Assembly: GCA_015152525.1 (NCBI GenBank)
Contig: SUTU01000001.1
Coordinates: forward strand, 101,240-165,239
DNA length: 64,000 nucleotides
Source: Cyanobacteria bacterium SIG28
GTDB lineage: Bacteria; Cyanobacteriota; Vampirovibrionia; Gastranaerophilales; Gastranaerophilaceae
Direction: 5' to 3'
The notes under the pieces were generated by a model that was not told the DNA's origin, did no database searches, and saw only the letters and a list, made by a program, of their open reading frames with translations. The stretch's first letter is position 1. Each line of letters begins with the position of its first letter. This document shows positions 21,617 to 31,178 of the stretch, in pieces. Made by a program: the position numbers and the translations under genes.

Positions 21617-22885
21617 ATGGATAGATTTGTAGGATTAATCGGGATAGTAACAATTTTTCTAATTTGTTTTGCGATGTCCAACAACAGAAAAGCTATAAAT
21701 TACAAAACTGTTGGAATGGGATTTTTATTACAAATCTCTTTGGCTATTTTTATTTTTAAAGTGCCAATTGGTCAAAAAATCTTCTTACTCATCGGTGAAT
21801 TTATCAGAAAAATCCTTGATTTTGCATATGAAGGCGGAACCTTTGTATTTGGCTCATTAATGAATAATGCAAGATTAACGGAACTTTTCGGAAATAATGC
21901 GAGTATTTTTGCTTTACAGCTAATTTGCTCAAGCATATTTATGATGGTTCTCGTTAACATTCTTTATTACTACGGAATAATGCAAAGAGTTGTAGCAGTA
22001 TTAGGTAAAGCTATGAACAAATTTATGCACGTTTCCGGTGCAGAAGCTTTATCAAATGTTGCAAGTGCTTTTGTAGGACAGATAGTAGCTCAAATTATGA
22101 TTAAACCTTATTTAGAAAAATTAACTCGCTCTGAACTACTTGCGTCAATGGCTGGCTCAATGGCTTGTATTTCCGGTGCAATAATGCCAATATATATTTC
22201 AATGGGGATCCCTGCTCATTACCTACTTGCCTCATCAGTTATGGCTGCGCCCGGTGCTTTAATATTAGCTAAAATTATATATCCGGAAACCGGTGAACCT
22301 GAAACAAGAGATAATATCAGAATTTCCAAAAGAAGAACTTTTGCCAATGTGTTCGACGGCATATCAAACGGCGCTTCTGAAGGTATGAAAGTTGCTATTA
22401 ATGTTGTTGCCATGATATTAGCATTAGTTGCATTAGTTGCTTTTATAGACTGGGTATTGGGTATTTCCGGCGGATTTTTATACAAATATATCCCTGGATT
22501 CTCGCACTTTACATTTTTACCGGATTTATCTTTGAAACTTATATTAGGTAAAATATTTGCAATATTTGCAGTTATTATTGGTGTACCATTGCAAGACGCT
22601 TCAACAGTCGGTGCTTTAATGGGTACAAAATTAGTACTTAACGAAATGGTTGCTTATGTACAATTATCTCAAATAACTGATTTAATAACACCTAAAAGCT
22701 TCATGATTGCAAGTTTTGCACTTTGCTCTTTCGGGAATTTCGGCTCAATAGCAATTCAAATAGGCGGTATCGGTGAACTTGCTCCAAATCAAAGAAAAAA
22801 TTTAGCTAGACTTGGTGTGAGGGCCTTGATTTGCGGAACTTTAAGTTGCTATTTATCAGCCGCAATTGTTGGTGTGTTGTTGTAA
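21617..22885 (+). CDS. nupC: NupC-type concentrative nucleoside transporter
   Basis: GISNGASEGMKVAINVVAMILALVALVAFID, LILGKIFAIFAVIIGVP and FALCSFGNFGSIAIQIGGIGELAPNQR. Confidence 0.92.
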   Translation: MDRFVGLIGIVTIFLICFAMSNNRKAINYKTVGMGFLLQISLAIFIFKVPIGQKIFLLIGEFIRKILDFAYEGGTFVFGSLMNNARLTELFGNNASIFALQLICSSIFMMVLVNILYYYGIMQRVVAVLGKAMNKFMHVSGAEALSNVASAFVGQIVAQIMIKPYLEKLTRSELLASMAGSMACISGAIMPIYISMGIPAHYLLASSVMAAPGALILAKIIYPETGEPETRDNIRISKRRTFANVFDGISNGASEGMKVAINVVAMILALVALVAFIDWVLGISGGFLYKYIPGFSHFTFLPDLSLKLILGKIFAIFAVIIGVPLQDASTVGALMGTKLVLNEMVAYVQLSQITDLITPKSFMIASFALCSFGNFGSIAIQIGGIGELAPNQRKNLARLGVRALICGTLSCYLSAAIVGVLL

Positions 22886-23164
22886 AACGCCAACATTATT
22901 TTCCATAGTCAAAACATCCTCTTTAATTTGCAAAACTTTGTCTTGCGCTATTGTTAACATATTAATGTAATTATTGCGTTCTTCACTTAACTCTATAAGC
23001 TGTTTTTTTGTCAAATTGCATTCAATTGATGTAATATCTTTTTTTAAACAAAATTCTTTAGTTAAATTAATGATGCTTTCAAGCATTACTAATTTATCAA
23101 AAGTCCTTTCAAAATCAGACATAATAGTACAATTATTATGCTTTTTACGCATAACTACCTCCAT
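22856..23164 (-). CDS. Small helical hypothetical protein
   Basis: 102 aa ORF convergent with and overlapping the nupC 3' end; heptad-like sequence. Confidence 0.45.
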   Translation of the reverse strand: MEVVMRKKHNNCTIMSDFERTFDKLVMLESIINLTKEFCLKKDITSIECNLTKKQLIELSEERNNYINMLTIAQDKVLQIKEDVLTMENNVGVLQQHTNNCG

Positions 23165-23243
23165 ACTTTTTCTTAATTCCCACTATATTATATAGTATAG
23201 CAGGAGTATGGAAATTTTTATTAATATATTTTCCAATTAACAA

Positions 23244-24338
23244 TTATTTACATGACATAAATGCATTCAAATACGTTATTAATTCGTTAAAATTAACTGA
23301 ATTAGGGGTTTTCATCCGATTTTTAAGATATTCGTCAATTGTAGATAATATTTCTAAAAAAGTAACTTCACTTATATTTTTCTCAATATAATCACCATAT
23401 ACATTCAAAAGATAGGCAAATGTATCTTCGCCATTATGCATTTTAATTTGTATCATTGCATTTTTTATTGCAGGATTTTCAAAGTTTATGTTAATTATGT
23501 CAAAATACATCTTTGCACTTTTAAGTAAATCTTGCATTATATTTTCTGCTGACGAAAATTCCAACAAAGTTTCGCAATAATTAACAAAATATTCATACAA
23601 ACGAGTCAAATCAAATTCTTTAAAGCTAAACTTGGTTATAAAGAAATCTTTAAAAAACAATTCTATATCATTTTGAGAATTTTTAAAGACTTTTTTAAAT
23701 TTCATCCAGTTATCCAGTTGATTGTATTGTTTTAGATAATCTTCTATCAAAGATATTTGATTTAATTTTCTGATAGATTTATTTAATGTCAAATATAATT
23801 CTCTTGGGTTTACATTATCGGTTTCAACAAGCGTTACGGAAATTTTTTGCAACATTTTAAAAATAACCGATGCAGACAGATTTTCTTCCTTTATCTTTAA
23901 CCAAAAACCGTGCAACAGCTTAAACATGCTTGTAGCCTTTTCTTTACCGGAAAGACGTTCGCCAAAAATTATTTTATCATATACTTTTTGACTTTCAGGA
24001 TCCAAACGCAATTTTGCCTTATCGCCACTTAAAAGATATTTAGAACGAATTGTTTGAATAGCATATTCATTTTTGGCAGTAGTTTTTTTATAACATTCAC
24101 AAATTGCGTGCAACAATAGAGATAACGATAAAAGGCGTCTTAAACCGTCAATAATAAGGTATCTGTTAGAAGTTAGTTCTGAAACATATAAAATACCCAA
24201 ATCAATTTTTCTTGTAAACTGTTCGTCTTCAGATAACAAATCCAAGAAGTCAACAAGTTCACCCTCAACATTTGCAACTTCTAATGAATGTATATTTTCA
24301 ACAGTATTTAAAAATTCAAGTAAATTTATAACTTCCAT
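23244..24338 (-). CDS. Divergent DUF262 (GmrSD N-terminal/ParB-like) domain protein
   Basis: RYLIIDGLRRLLSLSLLLHAI (cf. DUF262 [YI]-x-[VI]-[IV]DGxQRLxTLxLL) and ELYLTLNKSIRKLNQISLIEDYL (cf. FxxLNxxGxxLxxxDLIxNY). Confidence 0.55.
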   Translation of the reverse strand: MEVINLLEFLNTVENIHSLEVANVEGELVDFLDLLSEDEQFTRKIDLGILYVSELTSNRYLIIDGLRRLLSLSLLLHAICECYKKTTAKNEYAIQTIRSKYLLSGDKAKLRLDPESQKVYDKIIFGERLSGKEKATSMFKLLHGFWLKIKEENLSASVIFKMLQKISVTLVETDNVNPRELYLTLNKSIRKLNQISLIEDYLKQYNQLDNWMKFKKVFKNSQNDIELFFKDFFITKFSFKEFDLTRLYEYFVNYCETLLEFSSAENIMQDLLKSAKMYFDIININFENPAIKNAMIQIKMHNGEDTFAYLLNVYGDYIEKNISEVTFLEILSTIDEYLKNRMKTPNSVNFNELITYLNAFMSCK

Positions 24339-24340
24339 TA

Positions 24341-24991
24341 CTACTCTGATAAAATAAATCCGCCTGACGGAACATTCTTTAATTTATCACCTTCAATTTT
24401 TGCTCTCAAATTTTTTATATATTTATAAACATAATCTCTTGGTAATTCTAACAATTCTGCTAAATCTTTAGCAAAAACAGTTTTATTTATATTATTCAAG
24501 AAGTATTCAAAAACCAACTGTTCTCTATCTGTCAAAGATTTTTTCAAAACAATATTTATTTCGTTCTGAGAAGAAAGCTCTTGAGCTTTGTTTATTAAAG
24601 AGTCTTCTTTTACTGCTTCTACTAATTTATCAGATTTTTTATCTGTTTTAAGAGCTTTGTTTACAATACTTTTAATAGACTCTTCCTTCTTAGGAGATTT
24701 TTTAGCAATAGAACTATCTTCAACCATTTCCTTTTTAGATATAGAAAAAGGAGTATGTGAAATTTGTCTTTCACGCTTAAAAGCACGCTCTGCAATGGCA
24801 GAAAATCCATCACTTATATTGTGATTAGTGTTTGAAGAAGTGCCTTTTGACATAACAATATCAACCAAATCATTGGTTGGCTTACTCTCTTCAACTGATT
24901 TTCCTAATCTTGCTGCAAACTCTTCGAGCGTAATTTTTTCCAAAGAACTTCTCCACTGTCTAATTTCTTCCTTTGTCAAATAATTAGGCAT
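24341..24991 (-). CDS. Hypothetical protein with C-terminal winged-helix-like domain
   Basis: LTDREQLVFEYFLNNINKTVFAKDLAELLELPRDYVYKYIKNLRAKIEGDKLKNVPSGGFIL; adjacent to the DUF262-like gene. Confidence 0.5.
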   Translation of the reverse strand: MPNYLTKEEIRQWRSSLEKITLEEFAARLGKSVEESKPTNDLVDIVMSKGTSSNTNHNISDGFSAIAERAFKRERQISHTPFSISKKEMVEDSSIAKKSPKKEESIKSIVNKALKTDKKSDKLVEAVKEDSLINKAQELSSQNEINIVLKKSLTDREQLVFEYFLNNINKTVFAKDLAELLELPRDYVYKYIKNLRAKIEGDKLKNVPSGGFILSE

Positions 24992-25119
24992 TCTTCTTCT
25001 CCTATAATAACCTATGATAGTCTAACTTAATTCCCCTAACGGATTCCTTATATATAATGTATCACAAAATTTTTAAAATAAACCAAAATATTTCGTGATG
25101 TAAAGATTTTTTTCAAAAT

Positions 25120-25722
25120 TTAACTTTCCTGAACAATTCGCCCCGGTAAATTATTTTGCTTAAGCGTATATAAAAGCGCCTCAGCACTATTTTTGTTTTT
25201 AAAAATCCCTACCTGTAACGTGTAATTATTAGCACCAATACACTTTACAATCGGGTTAAGATTTGCTCCGGTCTCAATTATTATATCTTTAGCAACTTTA
25301 GCTTGTTCTGCGGTTGTATAACTGCCGATAAAAACCTTATAAATAGCATCTTCAGTTACATTCTTGTTATCCTCAGATGAAACATTATCAATACTGGCTG
25401 ATGATAGCGGTTTTAAATTATTCTCGGTCTTATTATCAACATCCTCGGGATTTTTCATCATTTCTGAAAAAGAACGCCCTTGATCTTCTTCCTGAATCAT
25501 CGCTAACCGGCTGTCAACATTATTCTTTACTTCTTTAATACTTTCTTCTGATTGTTCTTGTTTATAATCACCAATAGAAACATCTACGGTTGGTGTAAAT
25601 GATTTTATTATAAACGTAAACACTAACAACATTCCAAAAAAGGATACAATAAACAATTTTAATAAATTGTAATCCTTTTTAGAACTTTTTTTCATATATT
25701 TTTTATAACCTTGACTGGCCAC
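25120..25722 (-). CDS. SPOR-domain membrane protein
   Basis: N-terminal TM LLKLFIVSFFGMLLVFTFI; C-terminal YKVFIGSYTTAEQAKVAKDIIIETG...YTLQVGIFKNKNSAEALLYTLKQNNLPGRI. Confidence 0.75.
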   Translation of the reverse strand: MASQGYKKYMKKSSKKDYNLLKLFIVSFFGMLLVFTFIIKSFTPTVDVSIGDYKQEQSEESIKEVKNNVDSRLAMIQEEDQGRSFSEMMKNPEDVDNKTENNLKPLSSASIDNVSSEDNKNVTEDAIYKVFIGSYTTAEQAKVAKDIIIETGANLNPIVKCIGANNYTLQVGIFKNKNSAEALLYTLKQNNLPGRIVQES

Positions 25723-26276
25723 TATACACCTCTAACTTTTGTGCTCGCTAAAACTATATCTTCTAACTCTTCACTATAACGTTGCATTACTTCTTGAGCA
25801 AATTCCTTAATATCAACAATTTCTAATTCACTTGTTAAACCTGATGCTTGAACGGGAGCACCTTCGGAAATTATATTAAGCCCTGTATGAATTAATACGG
25901 AAGTAGTGGATTTGGTTGCAATTGAAACCGATAATTTACGATTATTTATCATCAAATCATCACCATTTCTAACAACAAAAACACCTCTTTTCTCAAGACT
26001 TTCTTTTATTACGGTAATCAGCAAGCGCTGTCTTAATACACCTTCCACAAGTCCTAACCCAAATTGCTCAGAAATAAAGCTTAGCATTGATTTACTATAA
26101 ATCGGTTCATTATTAATCACGTCTTCAATATCAACCATTTCGGTTAATTTTACTTCGCACTCACCTACAAAAGCTACAACGGAATCACCTTGGATTTTAA
26201 AATTTTTATAAATCCAATGAGGTGCTAACTGTGAACCTATATATTTTATCTCTTCATCAATAAACTTAGTTTTCAT
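25722..26276 (-). CDS. DUF366 family protein
   Basis: MKTKFIDEEIKYIGSQLAPHWIYKNFKIQGDSVVAFVGECEVKLTEMVDIEDV...DDLMINNRKLSVSIATKSTTSVLIHTGLNI. Confidence 0.75.
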   Translation of the reverse strand: MKTKFIDEEIKYIGSQLAPHWIYKNFKIQGDSVVAFVGECEVKLTEMVDIEDVINNEPIYSKSMLSFISEQFGLGLVEGVLRQRLLITVIKESLEKRGVFVVRNGDDLMINNRKLSVSIATKSTTSVLIHTGLNIISEGAPVQASGLTSELEIVDIKEFAQEVMQRYSEELEDIVLASTKVRGV

Positions 26277-26946
26277 TTTCCCCGAATAATATATTTATGT
26301 AATAATCGCAATTATTTTCACTCAAAGCCTTTTTTAAATGATAGCAGGACTCACATTTACCGCAATGTTTTTTGCCTGAATGGTAACAACTCCTTACTAA
26401 TTCTAACGGCATTGACTCCTCGACTGCAATTTTAACTATATCACTCTTGGTGTAATTTATCAAGGGGGCAACAACCTTTGGCTTTGCTAATGTTGAAGTT
26501 TCGAATAATTTTGAAACCTGCATCCTAAACTCTTCCGTATTGTCAGGAAAATTTACACCTTCTTCTTTATTTGCACCATACAGAATATAGTTATATCCAA
26601 ACGAATCGCAAAAAGCTGCAGCTATATTTAAAAACAAGGCATTTCTATTTGGAACCCACACCATCTGGGCACTTTTTGATGTTTCAAAATCCTTCTCAGG
26701 AATATTTTCACCAGAAACCAAAGCTGTTTTGGTTATGTTTTTCAACCAATCCAGTTTGATAACTTTATGTTCAATATTGTAATACTCACAGATTTTCTTT
26801 GAAGCTATAATTTCTTCTTCTACAGACTTTTGACCGTAATCAAAAGTTATGGCTAACTCTACATTATAATCAGTCCTTTTTTGCGCAAAACCAAGAGCAA
26901 CAAGCGAATCTAAACCACCGGACATAAGTATAACTGATTTATTCAT
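26266..26946 (-). CDS. queC: 7-cyano-7-deazaguanine synthase
   Basis: SVILMSGGLDSLVALGFA PP-loop and SCYHSGKKHCGKCESCYHLKKAL zinc cysteines. Confidence 0.95.
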   Translation of the reverse strand: MNKSVILMSGGLDSLVALGFAQKRTDYNVELAITFDYGQKSVEEEIIASKKICEYYNIEHKVIKLDWLKNITKTALVSGENIPEKDFETSKSAQMVWVPNRNALFLNIAAAFCDSFGYNYILYGANKEEGVNFPDNTEEFRMQVSKLFETSTLAKPKVVAPLINYTKSDIVKIAVEESMPLELVRSCYHSGKKHCGKCESCYHLKKALSENNCDYYINILFGENEN

Positions 26947-27991
26947 CTTCTACCTCATATTCGTTTATTAAATCTTGCGCCTCAGACTTTAAAAATTCAC
27001 TATAAATAGGTAACTCAATAACTTCGTCTAAAATATCACGCCCAATCAGATTATAAAGAGCTATTAACGCATTTTTCTTAACTTCATCATCTTCGTCATT
27101 CAAACAAGGCTTTATTAAACTTGCCGCTTCGTCATCTTCGCTATTCATAATAGCCTCTATTGCATTTATACGAACCATTGGTGAAGAATCCATTAAAGAA
27201 TTTTTTAACGCTTTTATAACCTTTTTATTATTAAAATTTAACTTACCCAAAGCCTCAACGATTTTTTCTTTAAGAAACGAAAATTTATCCAAGAAGCCTT
27301 GCTTTGACTCAAGTATAGCAACCAAGGGATCTATTGCACTGGTATCACCAAGCATACCTAATGCAAAGGTTGCGGATTCTTTTAAATAAACAGATTTTTC
27401 TTCTTCGTCTTCCACAAGATTTATTAGCGGTTTAACCGCATATCTATCGCCAATACGACCAAGCGCATCTGCACAAGCTAAACGAACTTTATAATTTTCA
27501 TTCTTATTATTTAAACAAGCTAACAATGATGACACAGTCGAGTAATCTTTGTAATTCGAAATCGCTTTTGCACACATTGCACGAACATTTATCAAACTAT
27601 CAATATCATCACCTTCATTTGTATTTGTTTTTATCAGAAGCATATCTAATAAAATATTCAGGGTAGAAGTCGCTCGATGCGCATCAGTATACTTTATAAC
27701 CTGAATTAATATCTCAGGATCCTCAATACTTAAAAGCATATAATTGTATATACTAATTAAGTCAGTTGAATCATAAAACTCTTCCAAATTTGCAATATTT
27801 TTACAAATCGCTGGAACAGACTCCCTACCAACCCCACAGCTCTCTAATATAGAATTGTAATCTAAAACTTTATTATCCACAAAATTACAATACATCAAAC
27901 AACTTCCAAAATCAAACAACACAAGGGTTTTAAGAGCATAAAATAACATTTTTCTGTTACAAAACTTAACATTATGCTTCAAAAAAGGCAA
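26939..27991 (-). CDS. HEAT-repeat protein
   Basis: Repeats such as YKVRLACADALGRIGDRYAVKPLINLVED, YLKESATFALGMLGDTSAIDPLVAILES and PMVRINAIEAIMNSEDDEAASLI. Confidence 0.8.
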   Translation of the reverse strand: MPFLKHNVKFCNRKMLFYALKTLVLFDFGSCLMYCNFVDNKVLDYNSILESCGVGRESVPAICKNIANLEEFYDSTDLISIYNYMLLSIEDPEILIQVIKYTDAHRATSTLNILLDMLLIKTNTNEGDDIDSLINVRAMCAKAISNYKDYSTVSSLLACLNNKNENYKVRLACADALGRIGDRYAVKPLINLVEDEEEKSVYLKESATFALGMLGDTSAIDPLVAILESKQGFLDKFSFLKEKIVEALGKLNFNNKKVIKALKNSLMDSSPMVRINAIEAIMNSEDDEAASLIKPCLNDEDDEVKKNALIALYNLIGRDILDEVIELPIYSEFLKSEAQDLINEYEVEDE

Positions 27992-28018
27992 TTTTTAAAA
28001 AGACATAAACTTTATATA
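27988..28018 (+). promoter_or_regulatory. Promoter-like motif GCAATTTTT-N13-CTTTATATA
   Basis: gcaattttt aaaaagacataaa ctttatata upstream of the ORF at 28049. Confidence 0.5.
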
Positions 28019-28048
28019 TACATAGACAGTTTATATAAGGAGCTTCAA

Positions 28049-28252
28049 ATGAAAGAAGAAGAATTAAATGCTACAATGTCCGTTATTACAGATCCAATTA
28101 ATAACGTTTATAAAATAAATTCCAGAAAAGATGTTGAAGAAATCCAAAGAATTTGCCGTATATTTACAATCGCTGAACAACAAGGCAATAAACATAAAAT
28201 GCTATCTATCAAAAACTTAGCAACATTCCGTCTAGTTTTAAGCAACAACTAA
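28049..28252 (+). CDS. Small hypothetical protein (67 aa)
   Basis: MKEEELNATMSVITDPINNVYKINSRKDVEE...; RBS ataaggag just upstream of this internal Met favours 28049 over the track start 27974. Confidence 0.6.
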   Translation: MKEEELNATMSVITDPINNVYKINSRKDVEEIQRICRIFTIAEQQGNKHKMLSIKNLATFRLVLSNN

Positions 28253-28275
28253 TATTAATAAAAATTGATAACAAT

Positions 28276-28315
28276 AATATCTCTAAAGTCTAAATGATTT
28301 TAGAGATATTTTTAT
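28276..28315 (+). terminator. Intrinsic terminator
   Basis: aatatctctaaa ... tttagagatatt followed by ttttt. Confidence 0.75.
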
Positions 28316-28344
28316 ACATATAACTACTTAACCAAAAAACTTAA

Positions 28345-30201
28345 TTGTGGTATTCTTTTCTTATGAGAAAAATATTATCTTGGGTTTTTACAATAATAAT
28401 TGTGGGGATTTGTTTAAAAGGTTGTATCAAGCGTGATGTGCCTATGGTTTATAAATCCCATACTCCGACTTTAAAGCTTGAAAACATTAATTTTCCTGAA
28501 GAAAATAAAAACATTGAAATCAACGGGACTGATTATATTCAATCTCAAGCACCGATTGGTGAATTTGGCGGTGAGCTGGTTATATCAACAATCGGCGAAG
28601 GTCCAAAAACTTTCAACCCTTGTAACACAAAAGATGCAACATCATCTTCTATGGCAGGTTTAATGTATGATGGTCTGTTAACAACAGACTCTCGCACAGG
28701 AAAAGTTATCCCGCTTTTAGCAAAAAGTTTTGACGTTAATGGGTGTGAATATACGATAAAGCTCAGAAAAGGGATAAAATGGTCAGACGGAACACCTATA
28801 ACGGTTGATGACGTTTTATACACATATTGGGAAATTGTTTTTAAAGGTTTGGGAAACACTGCTACTAGAGATGCAATGATGATAGAAGGCAAGTTGCCAA
28901 AATTATACAGAATAGATAATTATACCGTTAAATTTGTTACACCAAAGCCTTTTGCACCTTTTCTAAGACAATTAACCTATCCGATTGTACCTAAACATTA
29001 TTTTAAACCGTATTCAGACAAAGGTGATTCAGCTTTTAACGCATTCTTAAGCCCAAATACACCGCCTTCAGAAATAGTTTCTAACGGTGCTTTTCGTTTA
29101 AAAGAATACGTTGCCGCACAACGTGTTGTTTTTGAAAGAAATCCTAATTACTACAAAATTAATCTTAATAACAAACAACTTCCATATTTAGATAAACTTA
29201 TTTATTTAATAGTAGGTGATACAAATAACGAAATCTTAAAGTTTGAAGCTAAAGAAATTGATATACTATCAATTAGGGGTGCTAATGTTGCTCGTTATAA
29301 AGCAAGGGAAGCAAACTCTGACTTTACAATATACAATTTGGGTGCAGACACAGGAACTTTGTTTTTAGTAATCAACCTTAATAATAGAAAGAATAATAGT
29401 GGCAAATGGAATGTACCTCCTCATAAACAAAAGTGGTTCAGAAATAAAGAATTTAGAAAAGCAATTGACTATACAATTGATAGAGTAGGAATGGTACAAA
29501 ATATAGCTCAAGGAGTGGCACAACCTCTTTATACAGCAGAAAGTCTTAACTCTATATATTTGAATAAAAACATCAAGGGACACAATAAAAATGATGAATT
29601 AGCGTTAGAAACTTTACTCAACGCAGGTTTTGAGTTAAAAAACGGAATTTTATATGATTCTGAAGGTAAAAGAGTTGAATTTGACCTATATACAAATGCC
29701 GGTGCCCTAGAGAGAGAAGCAATAGGCGTAATGATTAAACAAGATTTGGAAGATCTTGGCATGAAAGTTAACTTTAAACCTGTAGAATTTAATTCATTAG
29801 TTAACAAACTATCAAATACAAACGATTGGGATATGGCTATAATGGGTTTAACCGGTTCACCTTTAGAACCGCACGACGGTAAAAATGTTTGGATGTCAAA
29901 AGGTCCATTACATTTGTTTAATCAAAGACCTCAAAACTACAATATTGATGATAGATTTGACTGGGAAAAAGAACTTGATAATATTTTTGAAAGAGGTGCA
30001 CTTGAGCTATCATATAAAAAGCGCAAACCTCTTTACGACAGGTACCAAGAAATAATATACGAAGAAAAGCCAATTATCTATTTATATTCACCAATACGTA
30101 TAACTGCTATTCGCAATAAATTAAAAAACATATATCCGACTTCACTTGGTGGATTGATTTATAATCTGGATGAAATTTATATAAAAGAGGAGAATAAATA
30201 G
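28345..30201 (+). CDS. ABC peptide/oligopeptide transporter substrate-binding lipoprotein (SBP_bac_5 family)
   Basis: Lipobox-like GICLKGC; GPKTFNPCNTKDATSSSMAGLMYDGLLTTD, YTIKLRKGIKWSDGTPITVDDVLYTYW, FRKAIDYTIDR. Confidence 0.9.
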   Translation: MWYSFLMRKILSWVFTIIIVGICLKGCIKRDVPMVYKSHTPTLKLENINFPEENKNIEINGTDYIQSQAPIGEFGGELVISTIGEGPKTFNPCNTKDATSSSMAGLMYDGLLTTDSRTGKVIPLLAKSFDVNGCEYTIKLRKGIKWSDGTPITVDDVLYTYWEIVFKGLGNTATRDAMMIEGKLPKLYRIDNYTVKFVTPKPFAPFLRQLTYPIVPKHYFKPYSDKGDSAFNAFLSPNTPPSEIVSNGAFRLKEYVAAQRVVFERNPNYYKINLNNKQLPYLDKLIYLIVGDTNNEILKFEAKEIDILSIRGANVARYKAREANSDFTIYNLGADTGTLFLVINLNNRKNNSGKWNVPPHKQKWFRNKEFRKAIDYTIDRVGMVQNIAQGVAQPLYTAESLNSIYLNKNIKGHNKNDELALETLLNAGFELKNGILYDSEGKRVEFDLYTNAGALEREAIGVMIKQDLEDLGMKVNFKPVEFNSLVNKLSNTNDWDMAIMGLTGSPLEPHDGKNVWMSKGPLHLFNQRPQNYNIDDRFDWEKELDNIFERGALELSYKKRKPLYDRYQEIIYEEKPIIYLYSPIRITAIRNKLKNIYPTSLGGLIYNLDEIYIKEENK

Positions 30202-31166
30202 TGCATTTTTTTAAATTTATAACTAAAAGAATTCTACAAACTATTCCTCTTCTGATAATAGTTTCATTAATAAGCTTTTTTATAATAAGACTTTCACCGA
30301 TAGACCCGTTGGCAGAACTTCGTCTTAACCCGTCGATTTCGCAAGAAACATTGGATAAAGAAATCAAACGCTTAAATCTGGATAAACCGATAGGAATTCA
30401 ATATCTTTCTTGGGCAAAATCTTTTATTAAAGGTGATTTGGGCTACACTACAGCAGGCGAAAAAGTTTCTGTAAAACTAAAAGAAAGAATTCCAAATACT
30501 TTACTATTAACTTTAGTAGTTATATTTATGACTTGGTCAGTTGGAATCCCTTTAGGAATTGCTTCTGCAGTAAAAAAAGAAAGTTCGTTTGACAGATTAT
30601 TAACTATTCTATCAAGTATAGGAATGGCGATACCGTCGTTCTTTTTTGCAATTCTTATGCTTATTTTTGCAGTAAAAACAGGTTGGTTTCCGGTTGGCGG
30701 ATTAACGAGCTACAATTTTAATGAAATGTCCCTTGGTGGTAAAATTATAGATATTGCAAGGCATTTAGTATTACCGGCGCTTGTTTTATTTACTATTTCA
30801 CTATCGGGATTACAACGTCAAATGCGAGCAAATATGTTAGAAGTTCTTGATTCTGATTACGTTAAGTTTGCACGAGCTAAGGGATTGAGCGAAGGTAAAG
30901 TTATTTTTAAACACGCATTACGCAATGCTATTAATCCCATGATAACATTATTAGGATTTGAATTTGCAGGATTATTAAGCGGTGCAGCTTTGACAGAATA
31001 TGTATTTCAATACCCGGGATTGGGCAGATTAATATTGGAAGCCGTTATGAAATCAGATATAAATTTAGTTATGGCATCATTAATGATGGGTACAATAATG
31101 TTAATACTCGGCAATTTATTGGCAGATATTTTACTTATGCTCACTGACCCGAGAGTAAGAAACTAA
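30201..31166 (+). CDS. ABC peptide transporter permease (DppB/OppB family), GTG start
   Basis: IIVSLISFFIIRLSPIDPLAELR and YVKFARAKGLSEGKVIFKHALRNAINPMIT...YPGLGRLI. Confidence 0.93.
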   Translation: MHFFKFITKRILQTIPLLIIVSLISFFIIRLSPIDPLAELRLNPSISQETLDKEIKRLNLDKPIGIQYLSWAKSFIKGDLGYTTAGEKVSVKLKERIPNTLLLTLVVIFMTWSVGIPLGIASAVKKESSFDRLLTILSSIGMAIPSFFFAILMLIFAVKTGWFPVGGLTSYNFNEMSLGGKIIDIARHLVLPALVLFTISLSGLQRQMRANMLEVLDSDYVKFARAKGLSEGKVIFKHALRNAINPMITLLGFEFAGLLSGAALTEYVFQYPGLGRLILEAVMKSDINLVMASLMMGTIMLILGNLLADILLMLTDPRVRN

Positions 31167-31178
31167 AAGGTAATAAGT

